Shown one piece after another: positions 36,785 to 48,342 of a stretch of 64,000 bases of DNA; position 1 is the first letter of the stretch; each line of letters starts with the position of its first letter. The notes beneath the pieces are model-generated. The model searched no databases, was not told the origin of the DNA, and worked only from the letters and a program-made list of their open reading frames with translations. The translations under genes were made by a program, and so were the position numbers. The DNA comes from Embiotoca jacksoni (lineage: Eukaryota > Chordata > Actinopteri > Embiotocidae), in assembly GCA_022577435.1 (NCBI GenBank), contig JAKOON010000005.1, positions 21,322,224 to 21,386,223 of the forward strand, written 5' to 3'.

Positions 36785-37462
36785 GGTTGTCCATCTGTCC
36801 GTCTGTCCATCTGTCCGTCATCCATCCGTCCCATTTTCACGAACACGATATCTCAAGAATGCCTTGAGGGAATTTTCAAACTGGTACAAACTTGGTCCAT
36901 TTCAAGGATGAATTCATTACATTTTGGTGGTAAAAGGTCAAAGGTCAAAGGTCAAAGGTCACTGTTACCTCACATCCCTCCAATCCATCTGTCCTATTCT
37001 TGTGAATGCGTTAGGCTGACATCAGGAACACCGAGAGGGAATTTCTTCAAATTTGCCACAAATGTTCACTTGGTCTCAAAGGTAAACCGAATAGATGTTG
37101 GGGGGGGTGAAAGGTCAAGGTCAAATTTTGGGTGTCCACTTTGAAACCGTGGTGATTGTATAGATCTTCTGTGCTGTCGGGTTGAAGATGTCTGTGAAGT
37201 GTCCATGTTTTACAATGTGTTGCATCTTTGCAACAATATTCCTGTTTGAAGCATTCCCTACTGTCGATCAACATTATTGGCCAAGCATGTGAACACATAT
37301 AAATATTCCCTTCAAGTCTTCAATACATCCATTTCTGGGTAGATATGGATGTAAACTGCAACTTAAGATAAGATAAGATTGACTTTATCTCAAAGTGGGG
37401 AAATTCGGTTGACTAGTTGGCAGGAGGCATACAACTAAATGACGGTACTTCTAGATTTTACT
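36785..37462. repeat. AGGTCA-bearing dispersed repeat, copy B (with nested insertion)
   Basis: Second, longer copy of the repeat at 27299-27765, starting in a CATCTGTCCGTC-rich region. It contains four AGGTCA half-sites spaced exactly 7 bp apart (36935, 36942, 36949 and 36956) and an abutting pair at 37112-37123. Its distal half matches copy A (GATCTTCTGTGCTGTC, ATGGATGTAAACTGCAACTT, TTGGCAG) but is interrupted by a 46-bp LINE-tail-like insertion at 37365-37410. Confidence 0.72.
37365..37410 (-). mobile_element. 46-bp LINE 3'-tail fragment nested in a repeat
   Basis: Relative to copy A at about 27713, 46 extra bases sit between AACTT and GAC. Read on the minus strand they are GAATTTCCCCACTTTGAG, ATAAAGTC and a run of CTTAT units. 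That is the terminal signature I recall for fish CR1/L2-type LINEs (a GAATTTCCCC motif, an AATAAAG-like motif and a short pentamer tail). It would be an extremely 5'-truncated retroposition. Confidence 0.55.
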
Positions 37463-38192
37463 AGACCATAAGATGGGTCAAGAAACTGAAGCAGTCAGTC
37501 AATCAGAAAAGTTTAAAAAAAAAAAAAAAAAAAAACTTATTGCAACCTTTCGATTGTTTACTGTCCCTTGCAGATGCCCATCACTAAAAAAGTGGTGTAG
37601 ATAATCTTACTGAACTGTTGGCATGTTTTCAAGTTGTCTGATTGTCACATTTCTTGCCCTGTTTGATTTAATTATAGAGGTGTTGGCATGTTCAAGAATC
37701 TTAGCAATTACTGTGGTGAGTACAAATGGGGTTTTTTTTTAGTCTGTTCGTATGTCCACTCAAACACCCACAATCGAATGTGTCAGAATATGACTAAATA
37801 TAGTGCTGGTCTTTGACTCGTGACTGTCTCTGACACTTTCACCAGCTTTTACCCAACTACGAGCAACAATATTTTCTTTTGATTTTTGGTCTCGCAATAA
37901 AAGGAAACAAAAGCTAACTATATCTGATGAAGCAAAAAAAAATCATCTTTTAGAGAAAAGATGATTTGTTTGACTAAATAGCATTTGAATGCTGGTATTA
38001 TACGACATGTTTTCCTCTGCCACACATCTCATAGTATTCTGCCTAATCCTCTTTTCCACAGTCTAGTCTGAAAAAGGCCTTTCACTCCGTGGCCTAAGGG
38101 ACATGAATAATGTTGATACAGAGGCTGTTTCATAAACTCCTAACACAGTAATCACACTCTGACAGATGTAGGCCCAGTACATACAGTATAAT

Positions 38193-38247
38193 CGCACGCG
38201 CGCACACACACGCACACACACACATGCACACACACACAAACACACAC

Positions 38248-38278
<31 letters not shown>

Positions 38279-38284
38279 CACACA
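38193..38284. repeat. imperfect (CA)n tract
   Basis: CA-dominated tract with CG, TG and AA interruptions; it starts with GCACGCGCGCAC, another purine-pyrimidine alternating stretch. Confidence 0.92.
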
Positions 38285-40012
38285 TAGGATTTAACCTCTT
38301 CTTTCTTTTCCCAGTGACTCACTGCTCATATCAGCATAATGACCACAGACTGATCCAGCCCACAGCGTCTGACAGTTTGGAGCAACACTGGGTTCTGAAT
38401 AAACAATGAATGACGTATAAGGACGGGCTGCATGTGGTCATAAACGAGCGAGTATACAGTATTTCACAACATAAAGGGACACTCATAGTCTACAGACACT
38501 GACCACACGGATCTCATGTAAAAACAGGCCTGCTGATGATTAGGAGAAAATCGTTCACATGAAGGGCTTTCTTCTTTGACGGCCACGGCTCAGATCTTTA
38601 CGCCCCCTGAAATTTCACATTTTCTGGTAATGCTGTGGATTTTGAAAATGAATGACATTTGACCAAATGCAGAACAATAGCTTACATTTTAACCTTTTGT
38701 CCCTTGCTAAGTGGCAGCATCCTGGTATAGATTCTGCAACGATGAAGCATGAATAGTAATTGTTTACCTGCAGTTGGTACAATGTCAACAGACTAATCCA
38801 TCACATGGACACTGTCAACTTATTTATAGACAAGGAGAAATAAATCAGGCGACTGGATGAAAGTTGAAAAGACAAACACAAGGACACAAATAAGGAGCGC
38901 CATAGATAATCCTTTAAACATTTTTAATCAAGATGTCAGCAACAGGAAAGACGAATGAAGCATCCATCCATCTGTAATTAAACCTGTGCATCATCATAAT
39001 GTAGATATAATGTGATAAACAGCCCAGCGGTGATATACTGATACTAATAGTGGTGCAAATGATTTGAACTTCATCATCACTTGAAGTTTGCATTGTAACA
39101 CTGAAGGTAAATGACTTGAGCTATATTGCCAATATGGGTTTACATTGTAAAACTTGGTGCTGAATGATGTGAACTACTGTATGTCATCACTAAGACATAA
39201 TACAGTGTTGTGGGGTCAGATATTTTAATTATTATTATTAGATAATGAACTTACTAAGGAAGCCCAAGGAAAAACTTCCAAATTCATCTGTAACTCCTTG
39301 GAAGGATTTTATTAATAGTTTTAAAATTATTTTAAAATGCAGATTATAATCTTTCTGTGTCATCTGACCAGAAGGAATCAGCACTTCACTGGAAGACATG
39401 TGTCATAAAACATTTCCAGGATCTGGCAGGAACAATTATCTCTTGGAAAATCTGCGAGCAATATGTTTGTCTTGTGATCCCTCCTTCAACAGTATTCCTT
39501 TCACTGCTAACAAAACCAAACAGCTCTCCTTCATTTGCTGTGAAAAAAACATTCCCCCCTAGTTTGTTTATACACAACAGATAAGGAAACACTATGTGCA
39601 CTTAGGAGGAAATTGAACAGGCATCAATATTTTCCACATGAGCCTCATTTTGAGATTTCAGAGAAATGTTCTGTGTCACTCATTTTGCCTCTCCCACACA
39701 CTTTGGGATGTGCTGTCAGGAGGTGTTCTCTCTCCAGTGTCTTTTTCATCAATTTCAGGGGAGAGGAGATGGCAGAACACCTTTAGACAGTCAGACATAC
39801 AGTATGATGGCCACAGAAGAAATGCAAAGAGACGGGAAAACAACACAAAACAAAACCAAAACAAAAAAAAAGCCCCACCGTTAATCTCTGCCAAGTGTGT
39901 TTCCTTCACTGTCAGATAGCGTAGATTTAAGCTGATGGGCCTGATTCTATCTGCTCTGAGAATTCTTGGTACAATACTAACTTTCAATGTCATTGGATTT
40001 GTCTGTGTCTGT

Positions 40013-40018
<6 letters not shown>

Positions 40019-40089
<71 letters not shown>

Positions 40090-40093
40090 TGTG

Positions 40094-40133
<40 letters not shown>

Positions 40134-40150
40134 TGTGTGTGTGTGTGTGT
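40019..40150. repeat. compound (GT)n(GTGC)n(GT)n microsatellite
   Basis: A GT array to 40088 is followed by about ten GCGT/GTGC units to about 40133 and then GT to 40150. A G-rich tract with seven G-runs follows immediately. Confidence 0.96.
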
Positions 40151-40162
40151 TAAGAGGAGGGC

Positions 40163-40202
40163 GGGGTGGGGGTGGGGGTGAGGGTGGGGGTGTGGGTGGG
40201 GG
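40163..40202 (+). other. G-quadruplex motif
   Basis: Seven runs of three to five G (40163-40166, 40168-40172, 40174-40178, 40182-40184, 40186-40190, 40194-40196, 40198-40202) are separated by loops of one to three bases. This far exceeds the four-run rule for intramolecular G-quadruplexes. Confidence 0.85.
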
Positions 40203-40507
40203 CCGAGATTACAGTGAATGTCACCCTACCTCCTCTCTCAATCATCCACTTTCAATCCATCGCCGTCCCGGGGTTTGTGAGACAGCTTGGCGATGATGCC
40301 AGTAAAATGGGATCAATAGCATAGGGAAAAACGGACCAGACAATCTCTTACCCCCTTGAACTTCTGTACCCGTGATTGATTTGTCCCCTGCCACAGCAGA
40401 AGAGACATTAGAGACAAGAAACATGTGTGTGACCGCACATGTGTGTGTGCCCGTGCACCTGCATACGTGTGTTGAAAGCATGTTTTTGTAAAAGTGTGGT
40501 GTCTGCT

Positions 40508-40510
<3 letters not shown>

Positions 40511-40572
<62 letters not shown>
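40511..40572. repeat. (GT)30 microsatellite
   Basis: Perfect GT array of about 60 bp ending in GCGC. Confidence 0.95.
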
Positions 40573-40990
40573 TTGGTGATTGATGATCTGAAGCACACAC
40601 ACATCATCAGCAAGGCATTTGCGAGGTGTGTGAGTCAGGAGCTGTCATCCCCCTCAGTCTCCCCAAGCAGAGGCCTCGGCTGCTGATTTATAGTAAATCA
40701 TTAAAATCTGCTTATTATTGCAGCAGCTCATCACCCTCCCCCTCCCTCCGTCTCCATAACCGGGCCCCTCCCCACTCAAAACTTGCCACACCACTGCAGA
40801 GACACACAGAGATAAGACTACATGCACAGAGTGATGGTCAGCAGATTCTGGCACATTAAATCCATTTCTGACGCATGTTTGAAAATAAATATCCCAGATG
40901 TCTTGTTTCATAAACATCGGATGAAGGAGCCAATGAAAGAATCTGGCTGTGTTCCTGTACAACAGCTGGAGCCGAGTGGACGTATCTATG

Positions 40991-41012
40991 CACACACACA
41001 CACACACACACA

Positions 41013-41099
<87 letters not shown>

Positions 41100-41104
41100 A
41101 CACC
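40991..41104. repeat. long (CA)n microsatellite
   Basis: About 110 bp of CA with a single CT interruption near 41014 and a GA near 41095. Confidence 0.96.
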
Positions 41105-41181
41105 AACAAAAAAAAAAAAAGAGGGAGATGAAGAAATTTTCTTATGGGTGCTCATGCTCACATGTGCATAAGCCCACAAAT

Positions 41182-41221
<40 letters not shown>
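41182..41221. repeat. (CA)20 microsatellite
   Basis: Perfect CA array of about 40 bp, 80 bp after the previous one. Confidence 0.95.
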
Positions 41222-41223
<2 letters not shown>

Positions 41224-42683
41224 GCACACCTCTACTGTCTTCTGTCTTTGAAACTGAAAATGTGATGTGACTTGAACAATGACAGGTGTGTTTGTCAAGG
41301 ATGTGGCTGTCACTTCAAATCAGTGGACGGGAGCATCTTCCCAGGGAGACTTTCCACTTCTTAGGGTTTGACTGCGCTTCAGTGCAGGCTGGAGAACAGT
41401 AAGTTGTCAAAGTGGCATTCATGGAGCTCTGCTTAGTGTCATCAAAAAAAAATAATCTAAAAGAGCTCACTTTAGCTTTTATTTCATCAGGAAACTGTGT
41501 ATAGGATCCAGTGGCCATTATATACTGACTCATGTAGCGAAAAAATTAAATCTATCAGTCTGAAGATCGTTAGCATGAATAAACCCGAGAAGCATTGTTT
41601 TAGAGCTGTACTATTCAAGCAAGTGGTGTAGGGCATCGAATAAAATGATGCTAATCATTTCCACTGAATAACTCAAGTGAGAATCACAGCTTGTCTATTG
41701 TCGCTTTGCGGTGCGTGGTTTGTCAAATGCGTTTCAATTACAGCCTTTAACTTGAGGCAGTATCACATCCACATGAAGGGATTTTAATGGAGTTTGGTGC
41801 AATTGTTTGTTATGCGAGACAGGTCTTCTCAGCAGAAAGGGAGAGAGAAGGAAGAGAGGAGGCTCGAAACTCAAATGAACTTTGGGTGATAACATGACAC
41901 GAGCGACTGAGCAGCGGAGTAGCTATGGTCTAAAATCAAGTCACTTCCTGTCGCTGGTGTTTAACTGAACACGTGTTTTGTACAATACGAACTTAAAACA
42001 TTGGTGCTGGCATCTGATTTGCCAGATACAGCATTCTGGGGCCTGATTGCTGTCTCCAACACCCCCAATCAGTCTGTCCTGTCCCACTTTTCTCCTCCAA
42101 CTCACCCTCCCTCCCTGTCTTTTTTTTTTTTTTTTTTCCCCTCCCTCCGTGACACATACAGTATAATAGCCTCCTCTCCATTCTGTCTCTAAAGCTCCTG
42201 GATCCTCCGAGCACAGGTGCACGACTGCGGGGCTACAGCCCACAGGCCCTGGATGCTGAAACAGGAGAGGCGAGCCGGCACACATGCAGAATTACAACGC
42301 CTCCATTTCTCACACTGACATAATCCCCATGTTTTATTTGTCCCCTTGTAATTCTTTTTATATCTTGGGCTTATGTTCTTTGGCATCCATTCAATCCCAG
42401 CCTCGGGACACAGGGCTCTACCAGGCCCATATGTGTGCCTTGCTCCACTTAACGCATATTAGTTCCTTTGTAACTGTGACTAAACTGGCACGTCTCAGCT
42501 GGGAGATGTGCCGGCTTTGACTGACAGCCCATGTCTGGATCCTGTACTTTGAGTCTCACGCAGACTTGTCAAACACGGGCTCTGTCAAAGCATCGCTCAC
42601 TCTGCTGTCAAGCACAGGAACTATGGAGGGCTGCAGAGGGTTCGCAACTCTGACCACATGTCTGTGCATTACCTTGAACTCTA

Positions 42684-42787
<104 letters not shown>

Positions 42788-44349
42788 AGAGATTGAATAC
42801 TATCTCACAACTCGCTGTTCCCCAGCGATACTTTTACCAAAACTAAATCTCAGAAGTATGTTCCTGGCATGTTCTTTCTTTTCCGTCAGAAGAGAAAAAA
42901 ATAATCCTTGGGGAAAAACTAAGTGAAACATTTCTCATGCTTGCATTCTGGCCAGATTGCCTGCGAGAGGAAAAAAAAAAAAAAAAGCGAGACTTGTGTA
43001 CCCCGATCAGATCAGTCACTAAAATTACATCGAGAAAGCTTTTCCAATAACAGCTTGATATTAGGACTTCAGCGTAGTGTTGATGTATGTTATCGGCGGA
43101 GAAAATCTGTTAAGTCTGTGCCATGTGATGCCAACAGTCTTAAATATTGTTTTCACAACTGTGCAAGCTAATTACCTTTAATTTTTCATCTGTGCTCCAA
43201 GGGTTGTAAGAGACTGTGATTAGTGATTCATTACTTCTCATTACCTGGCCTGTCAAACTGTTTCCCTTACTTATTCAAGCTGATTAGCTGTACATGGCCC
43301 GCCTTTCTCAATGAGGCTGAGAAAGAGACCTCAAACATGATCTGCAGATAAGCAGCAGTAAATGAGAGGACGGAAAAATAATGAGGAGATGAGCAAAAAA
43401 TGAAGGACAACATGGCGATAAAGAGATATTGGTGACAGTTTTCATTGTAGAAGGACAAGAAAAGAATAAACAAAAGATTGGTTGGATGTGTTTCACCTCA
43501 TTTAGCATGTTTCAGAAGTTAACTTTCAAATAAACAATTAAAAATGACAAGTGTTGGTGTGAGGTTGTTAAAGATACCCACGTCAACAGTCTGCGAGATG
43601 GCATGTCTGCATTTTCTCCAGAGACGGGGTTATTTATAGGTGTCAGAGAATGAGGATTGATTTACTGCAGGTAAACAGGATGTCATTCTCAGCAAAAGGT
43701 CAAGGTGAGGCAAAGCTTAGGTGGATAAAATACAAGAAGTTGGCATCTCTGTATTTCATTTGTCTGTCAAGCCAATCATCCTGCAAAGGCATGACAGAAC
43801 GTGGAAACATGCAAACTGCCTTTTTAGATTTAAATGATGAGCCCCTGAGTTCAAATGTAAAACAACACTATACAAAAAAACAGGATTGTGCTATAGAAAG
43901 ATGATCCCGAACAAAGCATTAAAAAAAACCTAAGTATGACATTGACTATGGTAGTGAGATGTTAAATAAAACATTCATCACCATTAAGAGTAATTAACAA
44001 ACTTCCTCGGCTTTAATTAAAGGCCCCTGCTTTAAGGGAAACTGTGCTTAATTAGGGGGTTTGAAAGGATGAAGCTTTAGGGATGATTCATATCCAGAGG
44101 GCTGTTGGAGGGGTGCAAGCTAAAGAATTTAAAGAAAACTGAGTTTTTCTTTCTGTCGTCACAAAACTCAGTGCCCTTGGTCATCTGAGAAGATGGTCTG
44201 GTGTGGCCTGGTCTGGCTTGGCACAGCTCTGAAAAAGTATTGACAGGTATGACAGGTCTCCGATTAGCCAGTCAGCTGGAGGCTCAGACCTTGTCACCTG
44301 TCAGGTAGAGAGATGAAGGGTGAATGAGCAGAGGAGGAAGAGGAGGAGG

Positions 44350-44360
44350 AAGATGGCGGC
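44350..44360 (+). promoter_or_regulatory. YY1 consensus site
   Basis: AAGATGGCGGC is a perfect match to the extended YY1 consensus. It lies in a GA-rich context about 1.2 kb beyond the end of znf536. Occupancy is unknown. Confidence 0.35.
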
Positions 44361-44808
44361 GAGAGAAAAGTAAAAAGAGAGGAGAGAGAGAATTGGTGGC
44401 ATTCTGAGCTGACCGACACAAACACAAGAGGCAGCTATAAAAAAAAAAAAAAAAAAAAACACATGTACATCAGGCCTGAGTCACCTGCAGAAGTGTTTGT
44501 GAAGCACTCCATTACAAAAACCAGAGGTTTTGAGGATGACAAATGTGTACCCAAAGAATCTGTGATTGGATCGGGGATTAAGGGGCTGCCGTGTCTCTGA
44601 TGGGAAACAGGCAGGAGACAGACAGACAGAGAGTGGATGAAAGAGACGGAGATGGAAGGGAAAGAACGGGTGGAAGGAGGACAGTAAACGAATGTCAGAC
44701 TGCCCAGGCAGGGAGACAGAGTGGCAGAGTGGGTGGGCTTTGACAGACACATCTCACACAGGCTGACAGCTCCGTCAATAGCCCCAGGATGGCCGCCCTG
44801 ATTGACAG

Positions 44809-44822
44809 CTAGCAGGTGGCGC
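44809..44822 (+). promoter_or_regulatory. CTCF-like core motif
   Basis: CTAGCAGGTGGCGC matches the core of the CTCF consensus (CCASYAGRKGGCRS) at most positions. It lies just beyond the 3' end of znf536. Predicted from motif only. Confidence 0.3.
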
Positions 44823-45577
44823 ATGAATGGAGTTGTCAGGCCGACTGTCAGTCAAAGTCACATCGCTGTGGCTACAAGGCCCCGGCTGAACAGGCACACA
44901 GCTGCCCAAGGTGATCTCTGGGTATACAGGAAGAGTATTGGCATGGGAGGCTGCGGCAGCTCAGATTAAACTAAAATTACCACGCATGGCCGTAGCAGCA
45001 TACAATAGCTGCGTTGATTGGGCCTATGTTCCACTAGTGGGCAGATGTGGTATATACACACATGGGTGATTCCACAAAAAAAAAATGTAAAAAGTCGGGG
45101 GAAAAAATCATCTGAATGTACTATCAATGAATCTCTGCAGTTTTTCCATTTCCTTGGTTCCCCTTAATTGAGCATTGTTCCAGCACGAGGGCATGAAGCA
45201 TAAGAGTTAATGGGCAATAATTATATGTGAGAGAGGCTTTCTCCCTGGAGTGGAATCCAGAACAAATGGAAGCTCCGATGTGCAACATTCTACTTCATTA
45301 CATCTGCCGCGATTAAAGCCCGAACATCTGGCACCACATCCTGACAGATAGACAAGACTTCTGGACTGGAAGGGAAATCGAGTGATATTTACAAAAATGT
45401 AACACAGGGTATTTACTGGATGAAAGAACAAGTGCTCTGGGCAGGCACGGTACATTCTCCCTATCAGACAAGTGTTGAACTGATAGATGCATGTAAACAC
45501 AAGCAAATCGTTGGGACACTTCTGACAGAAATGAACGACACTAAGTACTCTCGCTGCACTTTCACATCACAACGGAC

Positions 45578-45583
45578 TTTATT
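45578..45583 (-). terminator. possible znf536 poly(A) signal
   Basis: AATAAA on the minus strand about 190 bases after the stop codon of the znf536-type gene. The implied 3' untranslated region (about 45560-45772) would be short for this family and contains an A-run of about 18 on the transcript strand. A more distal site is possible. Confidence 0.35.
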
Positions 45584-45772
45584 ATTATAGGCAGCTTCTT
45601 TTGCTACAGATAAATACGTACTGTGGCTCTTCAAGTAAACACTGGAATGTACATCAAGGTTAGTTGTTAACTTTTTTTTTTTTTTTTTAACAATCTCAAT
45701 CATCCTAACCCCTTCGAGGTGAAGCTAAAACAATAATTATAACTGTCTGTATCTGCTGTTGCTATGACGACA

Positions 45773-46005
45773 TCAAGTCCCACAGAGCGATGTCATGCCA
45801 ATCTGGTCTCTCGCCGGCGCATTGTCTCCCGTGATACTCAGTGGCAATCTGGAGGGCATCTGGGGCGTGTGTGAGCGTCGGAGGCGGCGGTCGGGGTAGA
45901 GACTGTTGTCAAAGGGCTTGCGGTGGACACAGAGGACGTGGGTCTTCAGGTTGCCCTTCTGGGAGGCGCTGTAGGGGCAGAACCTGCACTGGAACGGCTT
46001 CCGAG
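45773..46005 (-). CDS. znf536: znf536-type gene, last coding exon
   Basis: Final coding exon (residues 852-928). The acceptor TTTTTACAG ends at 46006 and the exon opens in phase 1, completing an alanine started by the previous exon. It encodes one C2H2 finger at about 856-879 (FQCRFCPYSASQKGNLKTH, cysteines 858 and 861, histidines 874 and 879). The HVLCVHRKPFDNS and YPDRRLRRS segments after it are what I associate with the ZNF536 C-terminal region. The frame closes with TGA at 45775-45773 after SLCGT. Phase agreement with the 52810 donor and finger identity support it strongly; the symbol rests on remembered family sequence. Confidence 0.88.
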
Positions 46006-47379
46006 CTGTAAAAATAAACAGAAGGCACATAGAGGAAACAGACTCAGTACTGACCAGTCTGAAATGACCGCCTGGTGAATGTGTCTTTTAAAAGTAAATC
46101 AACCACAATCCCACTGGGTAATTTTTGAAACTATACCACTCAAAGTTTGTCCCAGCTAACCACTGCATACTCAGCCAATCAAATCAAAGCAGTGCAAATG
46201 TTATGACTCTAGACAAAACCTTGCTGCCTGCGTAACACAGAACAGGACTCTGATCAAGAAAAAGCTTTGTGAAAAAGACCAGAATGATATGGATTTCTGT
46301 GAAAAGTGATGGTTTTAATTTCTGGATATTGAATATAATTATTGGCAGGTTATTTTTCCAGTATTCTGGACCAGATGTTGCCAGGTGAGACTTCAAATTT
46401 AAACAGTAAAACATCAGAAAGAAGAAAATCACACTCAAATGTTGAAAATTCACAAGTTTCAAAGAGGTTCAAGCAAGGTTTATTACAGTTATGGTGCTCT
46501 AAAGTGGCTGTAGTTTTGTAGAAAAGTGTAAAAAATTAAGTAAAATACATTGATTTGGCATCTTAATAACCACTTGGACTTCAGAACATGACATTTCATG
46601 GGCTGGCAGTTTTTTTTTTTATAAAAAGGCCAGCAAGTTCTTCCTCGTTATAACACATTTCCTGCTCACAACACACCCACCCATACTCACTCACACACAG
46701 ATAAATAAACACGCACACAAGTGTTGAGTTGAGGAATGACAGACGTCTGCAGCTGGGAGGTGAGGCATGCCAAAACTTCCTGTCTGCCCACCTCTTTAGT
46801 GCCCGCCACATAGCTCCACCCCAAATAATGTTAACCTTCATGACACAGAACACGTTGTACCCTTAAGATACAAACAACAAAGCATACGGTTAATAGCTTC
46901 CAAAGGTTTATCTGACCTCAATAAAAATCAGTATGACACCGAAGCCTGAAGGTCTTGCTGAGATCAAAACAAAAACTCCGCTGGATGACTCATTTACCTT
47001 TCTACCTAGACATCCATGTGTCCTTGTTCACTGCTGTGCTATTTTTGAGATGTTACCTCATATAATGACTTTCTCTTTTCCCCTCTGTCGAACACTTCAA
47101 TGTGTTTTTCTGTGATTCATGGTTACAGTAAACCATTATGTGCTGATGTCATTTGACATCACTTCCCAAAAACTGAGGGCTGTCTCAGCCCTTCCACCCC
47201 CACCCTCGCCTCTTCCTCTCTATCACGCTCCTCATCAGAGCTGAGACAGCTGTACGCAGCTGAACACATCTACATAAAAAAGGTGTTTTTGGGGGGAAAA
47301 GTGGGAAAACTCACAGAAGGTGTGAGCAATAAAAGGTAATGCTCCATCTGTTGGTGTATAATAACCTGATGGCCGTAAA

Positions 47380-47381
<2 letters not shown>

Positions 47382-47414
<33 letters not shown>
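47382..47414. repeat. (AC)16 microsatellite
   Basis: Perfect AC array, about 85 bp upstream of a GT/GA array of opposite orientation. Confidence 0.94.
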
Positions 47415-47415
<1 letters not shown>

Positions 47416-47494
47416 TCACACGCTCGTCAGAGAGAGGATAAGGCCTGACACATCTGAATATCATCAGGATGGCACAGAGGGGTTTGTGTGTGTT

Positions 47495-47498
<4 letters not shown>

Positions 47499-47565
<67 letters not shown>

Positions 47566-47566
47566 G
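47499..47566. repeat. compound (TG)n(GA)n microsatellite
   Basis: TG array to about 47543 changing directly into a GA array to 47566. Confidence 0.95.
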
Positions 47567-47860
47567 TACTAGAAGGAGGGAGGGAGTGTGAGCTGTCTGG
47601 AAGGAACAATTGTTAAAGAAAAGCTTTGTCAAACTCCAGGTAGAGAGCAGTTTCTGGTGCGTGTTAAACTCCACTTCAACTTCCACTCGCCTCAATCAAT
47701 GGAAGTGGAAAAACAGGAAATGGGGTAGATAGAAAAAAAAAAAAAAAAAAAAACAGGCATTCCTGATTCTGTGTAGTTTTCTTAAACTCACTTGCTGATT
47801 TTCTAAAGTTGCTTTCTTGCATATATTCTCTTAATCCGAGTGGCAACCCACCTCGATGTC

Positions 47861-48342
47861 ACCCTTTGGTTTGTAAACTGCTGTTTTGAAGTCACCAGTT
47901 TGGCACTAAAGTGTGTGGTTTTTTTGGAGCCAGAAGTGACCATATTTGGACGAGGTGGGGAGGAGTGGAGGGGTGGACCTGGCTGAGAAGTCGATTGATA
48001 TGTCAATCAAACCAGACACCCCCCTCCGCCCCCCACAAACATACCTCTCTTTGAGGCCTAATATCTAATTAATTATGGACTTATTTTCAGAAGGCCCACC
48101 AAAATACTGATCAGAAGAAGTAAATTTAGCTAAAAACACCAAAATAGAATGTGAAAAAAAAATGTATTGACTTGTTATTTCATGAGAAAAGTTTAGACTT
48201 TTTGAATGGGAGTCTTTTGGAATCAGATGTTTTATAGAGCCACCCCTGGTGGCCATCATTGGTATTGCACTTTAAGGCACTTCCGCACTGGCTTTTCAGA
48301 CCCGGAGACTACGTCCATTTTCATAAACAGTCCGTGCTTTCA
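47861..48342 (-). repeat. dispersed fish repeat family, copy 2
   Basis: Same family and orientation as 35248-35712, sharing TTTGAGGCCTAATAT, TAATTAAT, GAGCCACCCCT, TTGCACTTTAAGGCAC and CACTGGCTTTTCAGAC in order. It is somewhat longer in the middle. No coding capacity. Confidence 0.65.

Noticed and set aside
48238..48256. CTCF-like sequence in the dispersed repeat copy 2
   Set aside because: Only part of the core matches and it lies in a repeat; too weak to call.
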